Shown here one piece after another: positions 34,273 through 48,689 of a stretch of 64,000 nt of DNA. The DNA is from Vigna angularis (Eukaryota; Streptophyta; Magnoliopsida; Fabales; Fabaceae). Where the stretch lies: contig NC_068973.1 of the NCBI RefSeq assembly GCF_016808095.1, forward strand, positions 28,018,077 to 28,082,076, in the 5' to 3' direction. Made by a program: the position numbers and the translations under genes. The first letter of the stretch is position 1. Each line of letters opens with the position of its first letter. A model generated the notes under the pieces. That model saw nothing but the letters and a program-made list of their open reading frames with translations, was not told where the DNA came from and ran no database searches.

Positions 34273-34690
34273 CACCCAGTTCGCATGGCGAAACCAAGAG
34301 TTTCTCGCATAGCGACTTGTCTCGTTGTGCGAATTAACTCGCAGAGGTACCAGACCTCAACCCCTCGCATAGCGCCCCGGGTCGTTATGCGAAAGCCCCG
34401 ACAGAGACCAACCATCCCAACCACTCGTTGTGCCCCTCTTTTCGTTATTCGAATAAAATTGGCAGTAGTCCTAAATCCCAACTAGGCGCATAACGCCCTG
34501 ATTCACCATGTGAATCACTAGACAGAGAGAAACCCTCATCAACCATTCGCACAATGCCCCAAATCGTTGTGTGAATGCTTAGGCACAAAGTAAACCTCTC
34601 AAGTCATTCGCACAGCGCACCAATTCGCTATGCGACTACCCTTGGTAGAGAGCATCTCGCCAAAGCGACTCGTTAGGCGAATCTATTCCC
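34273..34690. repeat. ~59-bp periodic dyad repeat (TCGCATAGCG / CGTTATGCGA)
   Basis: About seven degenerate units, near 34306, 34363, 34421, 34484, 34543, 34606 and 34661. Each carries a forward tcgcatagcg-like half and, 12-20 bases on, an inverted cgttatgcga-like half, so each could form a small hairpin. The region is noticeably more GC-rich than its surroundings. The short open frames over it on both strands are not convincing proteins. Confidence 0.7.
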
Positions 34691-36306
<1,616 letters not shown>

Positions 36307-36309
36307 TTG

Positions 36310-37828
36310 CACTAGTAAAAAAACGGGTTTTTACAGCGCACATTATGCCACGGTTCAACGAAAACCGCAGCATAATGGTGCGCGGTGGCAGTTTTGTAAA
36401 TAAAACGAACATATATGTCGCGGTTCTACTGGGAACCGCGGCATATACCCCAGTCAACCATTGCCTTTGACGCCACGTATGAATAAAAAATTAAATAACA
36501 GAGTATATGCCGCGGTTCTCTGCACAACCGCGGCATATACCCTGCCAATTTATTGCAGGTGCTGACTGGGTCAGAGAATTTGAAAAGTTACAGGGGGTAT
36601 ATGCCGCGGTTCTCTGGGGAACCGCGGCATATACCCCTGTAACGTCTCAACTTCTCTGCCAGTCAGAGAATTTCAGAAGTTACAGGGGGTATATGTCGCG
36701 GTTCCCCAGAGAACCGCGGCATATACCCCCTGTAACTTTTCAAATTCTGTGAAAGGCAGTTGGGGAGACAGTTGTGTTGAAATAAATTTAAAACGAATTT
36801 GAAATATTTAGAGGAATATACCGCGGTTGCCCTCCGAACCGCGGTATATAGTTTAAAAATAATTTTAAAAATGCCATCTTCTACCGCGGTTGCCGCCGAA
36901 CCGCGGCATATAGTTTAAAAATAATTTCAAAAATGTCATCTTCTACCGCGGTTGCCTCCGAACCGCGGCATATAGTTTCAAAATAATTTTAAAAATGCCA
37001 TCTTCTACCGCGGTTGCCGGCGAACCGCGGCATATAGTTTAAAAATAATTTCAAAAATGTCATCTTCTACCGCGGTTAAGTAGTGAACCGCGGTAGATTC
37101 CCCAGTCAGAGTTAAAAATAAAACTTTGGAACAATATCGTCTTGTTCGCGCAGACACTCTGGACTTCGAGTTTTCTTCTCCCGTCGACCACCCATCTCAG
37201 TTCCTTGTTTCTTCACCGTTTAAACTCAAAATTGTTCGGTCATTTCCCATTTTTGACGATAAAAAACAGTTTTAGCCGATCAAAATCGTTTGAAACGCCT
37301 GTCATTCCTCTCCGCTGCCATTCCCCTTTGTTGCACCAAGCTTTTTCGCCGCCCCTGTTCCAGGTATTTATGCCCTTTTACATTCTTAACATGATTTCTT
37401 CATTAGTGGTAACTTTAACAAATTTTGATAACTTTAACAAATTTTGATTTTTTCCCAAATGTTGAATTCATATACACTAATTAATATGAATTGTCTTTTG
37501 CAGAGATTCAAGACATTACTATATGCAGGTCTGTTTTTGTGGTAGTGGATATCACAAAAACAGACCTGCAGTTTTAAAAAACTGCAGGGGAATATGCCGC
37601 GGTTGTAACCCCAACCGCGGCATATAGTGGACAAATTTTTTTTTTTTTTAAAATGGATTTAGGCCGCGGTTCTTTGAACAACCGCGGCATATTCTGCAAC
37701 TTATATACCGCGGTCAGAACCGCGGCATAAAGTCTCTGACTTACTATCGCGGCTGAATATGCCGCGGTTCGTAAACCGCGACGTATAGTGAAAAATAACC
37801 GCGGTAAAAGCCCCTCGCTGCACTAGTG
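36310..37828. mobile_element. Non-autonomous CACTA (CMC/EnSpm-type) element
   Basis: The left end is CACTAGTAAAAAAACGGG. The right end read in reverse is CACTAGTGCAGCGAGGGG, and the element is flanked by the 3-bp duplication TTG (36307-36309, 37829-37831). Both subterminal regions are packed with tatgccgcggttc/gaaccgcggcata motifs in both orientations, the expected transposase-binding subterminal repeats. There is no transposase. The middle (about 37110-37510) lacks the motif and has a different, CT-rich composition. Confidence 0.88.
37524..37570. repeat. 18-bp perfect hairpin inside the CACTA element
   Basis: tgcaggtctgtttttgtg (37524-37541) is exactly complementary to 37553-37570, with an 11-base loop. 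Confidence 0.9.
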
Positions 37829-37831
37829 TTG

Positions 37832-39060
37832 ATTTGAATTGAGCTATTCATAAAATTAAGTCTATATATGCACTGTGAGTGTAAAATGAAATATTTAACT
37901 AAGTTGTAGGAACAATTTTTCTTTTTGTGTATTTTGTCACTTTTACCTAACATCAATGTAAATTTGGATTGGGTAAGACTGTTTAGTTTGGAATCCTCGC
38001 CAACCATCATCAAAAGTTGTTTTTATTTTTTTTTTTAATTGAAGAATCTTATCTTAATCACAACATTTTCTCCCATAATGTTGTTTATTGATGTGGATGG
38101 TTTCCCAGTGAAAGTAATAGTAATTAAAACATAAAAGGAAATTGGATACCTGGGTTTCGAGATAAGGAGATGATAACGAGATAAGATCAGTTTTGATACA
38201 TAATTTAGGCCTGAATTTTTCAGAAAGATCGAGAATAAAATCACATTTTATTTATATAAATTGACTTTTGTAAGTATAAATATCATATTAAACTTTTATA
38301 AATATCATATTAAAGATACCTACGTCTATCTGTCTCAAAAGAACATTTTAAAGTTCATGCAGCTTTACATGTTCATGATGTATGCTGTTGTGATTTGCAC
38401 TTTTTTTTCAGATATTTCAGATGTAGAAAGGCTCAGTAGTAGGCATTTGGAAAAATACGTGATATTGCCATGCATAAATACGTGAAGAAAAAGATAGTGA
38501 AATATATGTTTATTGAGACAGATATTGATTTATAATATTTTTTGTACTTTGATATATATAATTTTTTCTCTAAAATTATATTTAAATATATGTAGTTTTT
38601 CGGTTTATTGGGTCAATGTTATAAGTTTTCCAAGTTTTATATGTCTAGTTGTCTATCCATGTCAATGCTTGTGATTTACTTCGCTCCTTGTATTTGAAGA
38701 TACCTGTGATTTACTTCCCTTCTTGTATTTGAAGATACCTGTAAAAGGTATTCTAATAATATAAGTTCAACCATAAATATATATTAAATGTTATAAACTT
38801 ATCTCATTATTTTAAATATATATTTATAAATTTTAAAATGAATTTAGATTAACATTGACTCATTATGTCCAACTAATAGTTATTGTATTAATTATCATAA
38901 TTGTTATAAGTTTCACTGTTGATTTGCGTTGTTAATCAATTGGCCTTTCGATGATTTATTGAAGATTTTTTACTTAGTAGATCATGTATATTTAAACTGT
39001 TGTATCATTATACAGTACAATATATAAAGACACATACTTTTATATTGGAAAACGTTTCTT
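37832..39060. other. AT-rich intergenic sequence
   Basis: No gene seen. A 30-base direct duplication (gatttacttc.ctccttgtatttgaagatacctgt) lies at 38672-38733. Confidence 0.5.
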
Positions 39061-39971
39061 CAACAACAGATTTTTGACAATAATTTGACAACAACACGTG
39101 TCTCACTGTTATTGGTTGTTTTTATTAAATTTTGTTTAAAGATTCATTTTGTTTTGGAGGGCATTTTTGGAATAATTTTTAGAAACTTTTTGGCGCTTTT
39201 CATAAACCCTACTCTCTTTCCCCCTTTTCGAAACTCTCCCTCCCTCTTTTCGAAACTTTCTCTCCCCCTTCACCGAAAGATCCTTCAAAACTCTATCTCC
39301 GTCATTGAAGTTCCTTCCAATGAAACTCTCTCCGTCATTGAAGTGGTGTCTCTGTCCACCGTTGTTCGTTCGTCCGTCGCTTGGGTCCACCAGTGTCTTT
39401 GGAGGAAGTCGTCTCTCTCTCTCTCTCTTTACGCCATTGAAGTGCTTTCTGTGCGCCATTTCTCCAAAGCTCTCGTTTTTCCGCTGGCACCGTTGTTCCT
39501 TCGCCATTTCTCCAGAACCTTACCTCTCAACCTATAAACACCCTTTGTGGGTCTTCCATCTACATAGGACTCACCAAAGTTGAAATTGCTTGTTGTGAAC
39601 GCCTTAAACCATCACCAACAGGGGGATCAATCCACAAAACCTTGAAAACACAGTCGTCAGGACTGTTGGGGAGTGCTTCGGCCATGTCTGGGTAGCACTC
39701 CTCAAGTTTTGGTACAAAAGGGGATTTTTCCACTGGTAATCGATTACCAGCTCCCTGTAATCGATTACAACAACATCAGTCGTGTGTCAATGATGACGAA
39801 CAAACAATGATCATGCACCTCACCTCAGTTGGAGAAAACCACCTAAATTGACATTTTTTTTGAAGAAATCAATGACTTAACCTCATTATTGGTGCAGGGA
39901 GCACACCCAATAACGTTTAACTCACTCACCCATCTCAAAAAATGAAAAATTCAACAAAAATAGAGAATGGG

Positions 39972-40140
39972 GAGTAGTGTTCATCTAGCTAGGGAGTACA
40001 GTTGAAGTTTCTGTACAAAATACCCGTTTTCTTTTGGTAATCGATTACAGGGGTCTTGTAATCGATTAGCAGAGGAAAAAGGATAATTTGTACAGAAACT
40101 TCAACTGTACTCCCGAGCTAGATGAACATTGCTCCCCAAC
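39972..40140. repeat. Hairpin module 1 with GTAATCGATTAC core
   Basis: Left arm gtacagttgaagtttctgta ... ggtaatcgattaca; right arm taatcgatta ... tgtacagaaacttcaactgt. Arms are about 75-80 bp, imperfect, and the loop is short. Confidence 0.85.
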
Positions 40141-40673
40141 TCTGTTTTTCTGACCTTTGCTACTTGTTTTGTTCTTAAATTTTTCCACCGAACTCCAAAT
40201 GACTTGATTCTTGTTTTGTTGGAATCTAGACTCAAAGATCTTTCCAACAAAACAAGAATCAACTCATTTGGAGTTCGGTGGAGAAAGTTTTGAGGAATAC
40301 AACCAGCAAACGTCAAAGGTGGTAGAAATATATAAAATGTTAGTTTTAAGGAATTACCTGCACCTACTCAGGTGTCCAAAAATTATAAATTAGTAGTCAT
40401 TGGAAATATATTTGAGTCTACTTTCTAATAAAAAAAGAATCACATCATTTGGAGGTCTGTAGAAAAAGTTATGATTAAAATAGTCAGCAAAGGTCAAAGT
40501 TGACAGCATGAGTTATGCACCTCACCTCAATTGGAGAAAACCACCTAAATGGACATTTTTATTTTGAAGAAATCAATTATCTAACCTCATTATTGGTGCA
40601 GAGAGCTCACCGAATAACATTGAACTCACTCACCGATCTCAAAAAAGGAAAAATTCAACAAAAATAGAGAATG

Positions 40674-40842
40674 GGGAGCAATGTTCATCTAGTTGGGGAG
40701 TACAGTTGAAGTTTTCGTACAAATTACCCTTTTTCCTCTGGTAATCGATTACTTGTAATCGATTACCAGAGGAAAAAGGGTAATTTGTACAGAAACTTTA
40801 ACTGTACTCCCCATCTAGATGAACACTGCTCCCCAACTTTGT
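40674..40842. repeat. Hairpin module 2 with GTAATCGATTAC core
   Basis: The most regular of the three: the arms meet at tggtaatcgattacttgtaa, with almost no loop, and run out to gttcatctag.tggggagt on both sides. The flanking 300 bp on each side are also repeated from module 1 (for example gaatcaactcatttggagtt and aattataaattagtagtcat). Confidence 0.88.
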
Positions 40843-41236
40843 TTTTCTAAACTTTGCTACTTGTTTTGTTCTTAACTTTCTCCACCGAACTCCAAATGAC
40901 TTGATTCTTGTTTTGTTGGAATCTAGACTCAAAGAGCTTTCCAAAAAAACAAGAATCAACGCATTTGGAGTTTGGTGCAGAAAGTTATGAGCAAAACAAC
41001 CAGCAAAGGTCAGAGGTGGTAGAAATATATAAAACGTTAACTTTAAGGAATTAACTGCACCTACTCAGGTGTCCAAAAATTATAAATTAGTAGTCATTGG
41101 AAATCTATTTGAGTCTACTTTCTAATAAAAAAAGAATCACATCATTTGGAGGTCTGTGGAAAAATTTATGATTAAAATTGTCAACAAAGGTCAAAGTTGA
41201 CAGCATGTTATCTTATACGTATATCTTTCCCTCTTA

Positions 41237-41412
41237 GAGCATGGGGAGTACTGTTCATCTAGGTGGGGAGTACAGTTGATGTTTCTGTACAAATGACAAT
41301 TTTTTCTCTGGTAATCGATTACAAGACCCCTGTAATCGATTACCCGAGAAAAAATTGGCATTTGTACAGAAACTTCAACTATACTCCCCACCTGGATGAA
41401 TAGCACTCCCAA
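41237..41412. repeat. Hairpin module 3 with GTAATCGATTAC core
   Basis: Same arms as modules 1 and 2 (catctaggtggggagtacag ... ctggtaatcgattacaagac / cctgtaatcgattaccc ... aacttcaactatactcccc). Confidence 0.85.
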
Positions 41413-41914
41413 GGGTCATTTTTCTGTCCCTATGTGAGATTTTTTTTTTCTATTTTTGTCACTATAATTGATTGACATGGGCTTTTATAGGTGTTTAAAC
41501 CAAGGTAGTTCAACTGGACTCCCCATGATGGTTTTGCCTGTGTTTTTGGTGACTTTTTTCCAATTTTTGAGATGGTTGAGTGAGTTTAATGGTCATGTGT
41601 ATCAAATACATTAACATTCTATGATGAGAACATATTGTGGTTCAATCCATGAATATTAACATTGAAAAAATATGTTGTGAATTGGAAATGTTCAATACAA
41701 TCTATTACAATAATTTTTTAAAATATTAACGTCAACATGATTGGAAAGTGTACATTCCATAATTTTATCAAGGAGACATTCCTCTCCTCATGAGTCAATC
41801 TTCCATTCAAAACATCAACAAACTTGGTTTTGAAAGAATGTTGCACACACAACTGCATAAAAAAAATTCATGTTAGAACAATCCAAAAAATAATTAACAA
41901 AACAAGAAACACAA

Positions 41915-42400
41915 ATTGGCAAAGGGGAAAGGGGAAAGGCTAAATGGAAAATGGGAAAGAGGAAGTGAAAAGGGGAAAGGGAAAACGCGAAAGGGGAAAA
42001 GGAATAGTGGAGATATCTTGCTCTCATCACTGAAGTCACCGGAGTTTTCCATTTTCCACAACAAAATCAATATAAAGGAGAACATGTTTCTCGCTGGGTT
42101 GCCTCGCCGAAGAAGATGAAGCTAAAATAAATAGAAACAAAAGAGAAAAAAGAAAGCTTGAAGGGAGAAAGGAGAGAGCTTGAAGAGAGAAAGGAGAAGG
42201 CTTGAAGAGAGAAAGGAGTGAGCTTTAAGAGAGAAAGGAGAAAGCTTGAAGAGAGAAAGGAGAAAGCTTGGAGAGAGAAAGGAGAGGGAACGATGACAAA
42301 GGTTAAAGAGAGGATGAAAATGGAGTAAGGGAAAAGGAAAAAAAAGGGAAATGGAAAATGGGAAATGGAAAATGGGAAACGGAAAATGGAAAGGGAAAAG
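41915..42400. repeat. Purine-rich tandem repeats
   Basis: A block of gaaaggggaaa units (41920-42005) and a block of about 24-bp units gagagaaaggagaaagcttga (42165-42290). Both give spurious open frames of K/E/G or S/F/L residues. Confidence 0.85.
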
Positions 42401-42675
42401 AAAATACCTTGTTACCGGAACTTTCCATTGCTTCACCGGAGTCTCGCCGGAGAAGATGAAGCTTCCTTCGTGAGAGAGAAAGAGAGAAAGGAGAGAAAAC
42501 ACACACAAAATGAAAACCAAAATGCAACAGTGAAGAAGAATGAAAACAAAAATGAGAGGGACATTTTCGGAAGCCAAATTCATTGTCAACTTTAACAAAA
42601 AAAAAATATTTTAAATAATCCAATAGCCTTTTAACACGTAACGTTGTCAATTTTTTGTCAAAATTGCGTTGTTAG

Positions 42676-44058
42676 AATATCGCGATCCTTTTATATTTAG
42701 GGTTAAATATTTTTATTTTCTAAATTTGGGTGTAAAATTGAATTTTTCTTTTATATCAAACTTTAATATATTTTAGTAGTGTTAAATAATGTTGTAGTGT
42801 GATATTTAAGTTATTTATATTATTTAATATACATTTTAATTTAAATATTATTTTAAAATACTGTTTAACACATAATAAAATTAATATCAAAATATGAAAA
42901 AATTGTATTTATTTATTTTTAAATTTGAAAACTAAAATATAAAAAAAAACTAAAATATAAAAAATTAAATTTATTTTAATTTTATATACAAGTTTAAAAC
43001 TAAAAATATATTTATTATCAAATTTATAACTCTTAGGCATTTCTTTGTAACTCGTGATCCGTTAGGACATTTTGGAGAAGATAAGATTGAAAACATGAGA
43101 CGTACATAAGTTTTCTGATCACTGATCACGGCTGTTCTCTAATTTGTAAGAAATGTTGCAAAGAAATAAAAATAACAGTATGAGGAAAAAAAATTTACTG
43201 AAACTGTAAAGACAGACCTTGGGTGGATGAGGAGTCCATCAGATTATTCCATTCAATAACTCTTAAATGATGCCAAAAAGAGTGTTTGATGAGAGAAAAA
43301 TTCTAGAAAACAAGTCATCTTTGCTACAAATTTTGTCTCTGCAACAGTGGATGTAACATGAACGATGAACTTCATGGTTTTCCATTCTTCAAAGTTGTGA
43401 TTAGCAAGTGACCCTTCTATTCTGAAAGTGTATTATACAGAACCATAATAATTCAGAGTTCAAACAATTTCTGTTACAGATAAAGATACTACTTTTGTTA
43501 TTTCTTCTCAGAGTTCTTGTATTATTACTTGTCTACTTTCTTTTCTCTGTTTTCTCATTCCCCATTAAATGTTTTAACTTATCTATTACTCTCTTATTCT
43601 ACAGAGTTTCATGTATACTACTGAACATGGGTGGATCAGAAAAAATATGATAAATATTATAAGTGAATTATAAATAGTAAATTGTTGTGGTTTTTGTTTC
43701 TGACATTGTGAAGCTTATTTAACAGCATTAGGGTATTGGGTTAAGCCCCCACCATGGCAACCACCACCATCACCATTATGTTCACACTGCTATGCCATTG
43801 GCTTGGTGCAACTCATCTGCCTCAGCGATTCGCAAATATGATGCTATACATTATTTAATATACTCATTATAAACAATACCCTTTTTCTTTTATTTTTTCT
43901 AGCATGACAAGAAACATGATTGGGGATACTGTATTATAAAATGGTTCTGTCCTTTTCTTACTTTGTCTTTATTTTAATACTTTCTTCTCACATCATATAT
44001 TTCCAAAGTCCTGCAACTGTACTATCATTATTGCCCTATTTACTTCCCATTTTTTTCG
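42676..44058. other. Intergenic sequence upstream of the CCT gene
   Basis: AT-rich, no coding signal. It includes whatever distal promoter the CCT gene has. I can name no specific regulatory motif with confidence. Confidence 0.5.
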
Positions 44059-44066
44059 TATAAATA
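44059..44066 (+). promoter_or_regulatory. TATA box of the CCT gene
   Basis: tataaata about 150 bp before the start codon, followed by a CT-rich leader typical of plant 5' untranslated regions. Transcription would begin near 44090. Confidence 0.6.
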
Positions 44067-44216
44067 CTCATTATCTTTCCTCCTTTGTCCCAAATAAATA
44101 TATCTCAACACTCAACCTCCTCTGTTTTAGTTTCTCTTTTCCCCTGCTTTTACTCTGTTTCCGCTGGAACGTATTTGTATCTGCCTCTCGCCTAAGTTAG
44201 ATTCAGTATTGGAGAA

Positions 44217-47200
44217 ATGTATGCTGAAACCGGTCTTCTCTTCCCATATTTGCAGAACCTCTCTCAAGAGCTTCACCAGCTTGAGGAGTACTGCAAAACC
44301 CAGAAGTACAATGCTTCAATGGTATCTCTTCTTGGCTCTGCTCATTCCCCTGTCACTGCTCTGTTTTTCTGCATTTTGTTTGATTTTTTTTTCTTCTTTT
44401 TTCTCTTATGCAATAAATTTCGAAACTTTCTTTTACCTGATACTTCTTCCTTATTCCGAATTGTCCGTGTTCATTCTTTGGACTAAATGGGGTGTCAGAA
44501 AATGGGCCACTTTTTATTAGAGAATTAAACTCGATTTAAGTTGGTGTCTAAATTTTCACGTGAATGTTTACTTCTCACATTTCAGATTTTTTTTTCGAAG
44601 TTCCTTCCTCTTTTAGTATATGATTTGGGTTCCTTCCTTGATGGGTAATATCAAGCTGAAGAAGGAAAGCCGATAACCAAACATCTTCTAACTTAATATA
44701 TACTCATTCATTTTCGTTTTTATCCTTCTCTTCTTTCTGAACGTTTTCTCTTATTAGTACCACAAGTGGAAACAACTGTAGTTGGATTCATACGCTTGAT
44801 CTGAAAAAGCATGAGAAAAGGAGAGAAAATAAAATGGGTATAAAAGGGAAGTATTTTCTCTGTTATAGTTCCGTCTTGTATAATCTTTCTTCCTACTGTT
44901 ACAAGTTTGTAGTGTGTGAACTCTCAGTGGAGTTTGTCCTTTTGCGCCGCACTGAGGAGGGAGATTAAAGAAAAAAAAAAGGACTTTTATTCGCTTTACT
45001 CCTTCATACTAAGGAAATAGGGTAAAGGAACGGAGTTTGTTAATGCTCAACTTAATCATTTCCTCATGGTATTTGTCGAGCACTACATGTAGTTCTAGAA
45101 AGGTTATTTCTATTTCTGCTCCTGTTACATTTAAATAAATGGTAAAATTAGGTTGCTTTCATGTGGTGTGGTTTGCTGTTTTGGCACTAAAATTTCAAAA
45201 AGTTCGGGTGATAGTTCCCTGTAATCAGAGAAGGAGTACCTTGACTAATCCACCTTCTGGTTTTGTCAAATGAAGGTTGTCCACTACGGTATAAGGGTTT
45301 ATAATGATATTGCTTGCAGCATAACCTTAAATAATTGACATAGATAGCTGCTCTGATATTTTGATGTGTGAATTTATATCTGTTGTTCAATTATTTGCTT
45401 TTCACTGGCTTCCCTCATGTATACTGATTTCAATAGTTCATGGGAAGAAAAATAGTGATCCATAGTCTCTAGCTGAGTTATAATCAAATGTATTCTGGAT
45501 AGTGTGTGGTTCTAGTTTCACTGTTTCAGCTGTTAAAAGCTGGATTTTCTTTTAAAGCCAGGTTTTGGGTTGGTGCATGGCTTGGAATTTGAAACCATCT
45601 ATTGAATTCCAATCTGAAAACCTGAATCTTAGCAGTCATTCTTTTTGTTTGTGAAGGTTCTGCTGAATATGTATTGGCAGATAATGTTTACAGCAAGGCT
45701 TCTGCTTTGCAGTGGGAATATGGTGTTTGCTACTGTGTGTGGAGTTTTATTTGTGTTGAAATTAGAAGTAGAAGCGTAAGAAAATCCTTTCCTTTTTATT
45801 CCTTTACCGTTTTACCTACAATATGTACTATTCTGATATAAGTACTTGAATGAATTTCCTAAACTGGAGAATCTTACATGTTTCTTAGACGGTGCTTGAA
45901 ACTCTTTGAAACCCTTGCCCAACTCTCTTACTGACATATAGCTTTTTCTGTCACCTCACTGTCTCAGATTGATTCTCTCTCTTTTTTGCTGTTTCTCTCT
46001 TTCTAAAAAAGTTGAGGATAATCCCATCCATAAATCATGTTTTGGTTGGATGACCATGATATGCAATTGGAATCTTTTTCCATTCTAAGAAATTTATAAT
46101 GTGGTCAGTTGCTTTAAGAATCACTTGATGGAATCATGCAAATATCATCATGAAACTTTTGGCATCATTGATATGTCAGGAAATCATCTTCGGGCAACTT
46201 CTCGGCATTAGCAAGTTAAATATGATAACCAGTTGGAAACAAGCATCACATGCTCACAACAATTGACTACTGAATACAGATTATGACTAAACATTGAATG
46301 TATTGATGACACATCCTTTTGAGGGTGCAGGGTATGGGAGAGGGAAAGTGTAAATCATTGTAAACCCATACCGTGTCTGGAATTGACATCTTATGATGTG
46401 TCCTTTCCTTTTTTTCTTTTGTTGCATTACAGTTATTGCTTTTGGTTCAATACTATTATTTCATATTTGTCTGTAATAGTTAAACAGCTTGTGCTATGTT
46501 TTTTTTTTGTTCAAAAGCTGTATTCTGCTTTCACTTGCTAGTTTTTGCATTCTGGTTATACATCTTTATTGAGTTTTGCAAGTAAAGTTAATTTCATTTC
46601 TATAGCTGTTTTCCGTTTGTTAAATAGTTCTTAATTTAGTTCCCCATGTCTTTAATGCAGGATGACTATGTTCAGTGTTCTGCCATGTCAGAGTATGATT
46701 TGGCAGCAGAGGGAGATCTGTTCAAAGCTCCTGAACCTATTATTGAAGAGCCAATCATGGACCTGGATCCCATGACAGCTGCCATCTCAATGATATCTTG
46801 TGGGGAAGATGTCTCTTCTCAGGGACTAAAATCCACTGATATTGATATTCTTCAAAATGATCAATTTCTGAGTGAGGTATTCTATGAATGGAAGAAGGAT
46901 CTGTTACAAAAGGCAGCAATAGAGTCACCACTGTCTGAGATTCTGGAAATCAAGGTTCCTCTTCTGAACATTGATGAAAACTCAATTCAAGAAAACAAGC
47001 CACTTCCTGACATGCAGTTAGGAAAGAGTGTCAGTTCAGGAAGTTTAAGCTCAATGGATTGGATTCGTGGAGCTGCAATGAAGCCCGCTTTCATTGATAT
47101 CCCTGCAATGGATTTCAATGCAGTTTATGGCATGCGAAGATCATTTAGTGAAGGAGATATAAAGGTTTAACTTAACCTCTTTTGTATATACATTTTTTTA

Positions 47201-48558
47201 TTTTTTATAAATTTAATTAAATCACCATCAAATTTAGCAGTGCTTAAAGATAGCAGCTCAGGGAGGTATGATATCCATGCCTCCTTTGTCTTGAATCAGA
47301 AGCGTTGATGTTTTCAGAATTCTACTTCTTTTCTTGACGTGTTTAGAGTAATAGCTTTTTCCAGCTCAATACAGAGAGCCTTAACTACCTTTTGAACTCA
47401 ATCAAAAAGAAAATTCCACCTCTACAGAGTATCAACTCATCCTCTGTTAACTATAAAGATTGTAGTATGGAAATCAAAAAGAAGGGACTGATGATGACAT
47501 GATCTCAATCTGATTGATTTAGTTAGAAATGACAAATTTTGACAACATATTCGTACATGCCTAATATATTTTAGAGGTTGGTTTTTGCTGGAATCAATCA
47601 GATGTCTAAAATAGTTCATAATCTGCTTCTGTGATCAGAAATTAAAAGGCTGTTACAGAAATACACCAAATTTCTTGTGGTTCCTTTTGCCATGTATATC
47701 ATGTTATCCATATGATTAACTTGCTGCTCCCTTGATGAACCTGCAGTGTAATTAAATATCTGTCACTTAATTTTCCTTCACCCATGTCTTTCCAAACACC
47801 TAAAATGAGTTACTGTATCCAGCAAATTATGCTTCCTTGTGCAGAATGACAAACAATTTCTGTTTGAAATTCATTTATTCCTCTTGTTTGCATGAGTAAA
47901 CTCACTAAGATCTAGTGATTTACTCAACTATTGTGACAGACTCTCAGTAACGGAAACATGAACATTGTCCAATCACCCCTTGAGAGGCCCTTTCTCATCA
48001 GCAACTGCACCAGTGAGGAACGCTTCCAAAAGCTCTCCAGGTACAGGAATAAGAGGACAAAGAGGAACTTTGGGAGGAAAATCAAGGTAATTGTTTCACA
48101 TGAATACTTCACCATTCTGTTCTCAGGTTTTCCAGATTTAGTTTTATTCAATTCCATGCATATCTCATGGATGAATAGTTTCCCTTATAAATGTTCTCAT
48201 TAGTTCATTACCTCACTGCTGCAGCTTTGAACTGTGTTGTTATTTTTTGCTTAAAAAAGTAGAAGCTATAAGTAGCATGAAAAATCACATCTCAGACATT
48301 CTGATAATACTTCATATGTTATTAAGTTGTTAAGTATGCCATCAACAGTGGTTTTCTATGGCTACCAAAGTTTTATTGATGTTATCTGTAAATTGATCTT
48401 ATTTCTAGTCGATGTTTCGAGTAAAAACAGATTGGCATGAGAGCTGATGATATAGCTGTTTTCTCCAGTATGCATGTAGGAAGGCTCTTGCTGACAGTCA
48501 ACCAAGAATCCGTGGAAGATTTGCAAGAAGTGAAGAATGTGAGAGCAAGAGGCAATGA
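44217..48558 (+). CDS. CCT-motif family (CMF-type) protein, four exons, intact
   Basis: Coding exons are 44217-44321, 46661-47164, 47940-48086 and 48469-48558, all joined in phase 0 at GT..AG sites, giving 281 residues. The start MYAETGLLFPYLQN opens a conserved N-terminal block (residues 1-35) seen in this family. Residues 36-203 hold acidic motifs (EGDLFKAPEPIIEEPIMDLD, MTAAISMISCGED) and a serine-rich stretch ending RRSFSEGDIK. The CCT domain lies at residues 231-275: RFQKLSRYRNKRTKRNFGRK then YACRKALADSQPRIRGRF. CCT domains carry nuclear import and interaction surfaces with NF-Y-type DNA-binding complexes. There is no B-box or response-regulator domain, so this is a CCT-only protein rather than CONSTANS-like or PRR. 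Intron 1 is 2.3 kb. Function in this plant is unknown; relatives affect growth and stress or light responses. Confidence 0.92.
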
Positions 48559-48689
48559 ATGACTTAATAACTGATATAGTAGTGGGAAGAAGGTAGAGTG
48601 AAGTAGCTATATCTGATCAAACTGAGCAGTAGTAATTATGTGATTAGAGCCTATGTGGAGTCTCTGTATGTTTGAGCAGATATTTGCAG

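Larger units (their letters stand above)
39061..42675. mobile_element. Large inverted-repeat-bounded element (MULE-like), 3.6 kb
   Basis: The left end (caacaacagatttttgacaa ... ttgacaacaacacgtg ... ttattgg) matches the reverse complement of the right end (ctaacaacgcaattttgaca ... ttgacaacgttacgtg ... ctattgg) over about 60 bp with mismatches. Pyrimidine-rich sequence inside the left end is mirrored by purine-rich sequence inside the right end. I could not find a convincing 9-bp target duplication, so Mutator-like is a guess from the terminal style. It contains three hairpin modules and a purine-rich tandem region, but no transposase. Confidence 0.55.

Noticed and set aside
34255..34485. Open frames on both strands over the dyad repeat
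   Set aside because: Mirror-image frames caused by the palindromic units; no known protein.
39085..39583. Serine/leucine/phenylalanine-rich open frames near the left end of the 3.6-kb element
   Set aside because: Pyrimidine-rich inverted-repeat DNA gives such frames; the right end gives mirror frames at 42122-42650.
44209..44520. Longer open frame overlapping CCT exon 1 in another frame
   Set aside because: The 44217 frame gives the family N-terminus and splices in phase; this one runs into intron 1.
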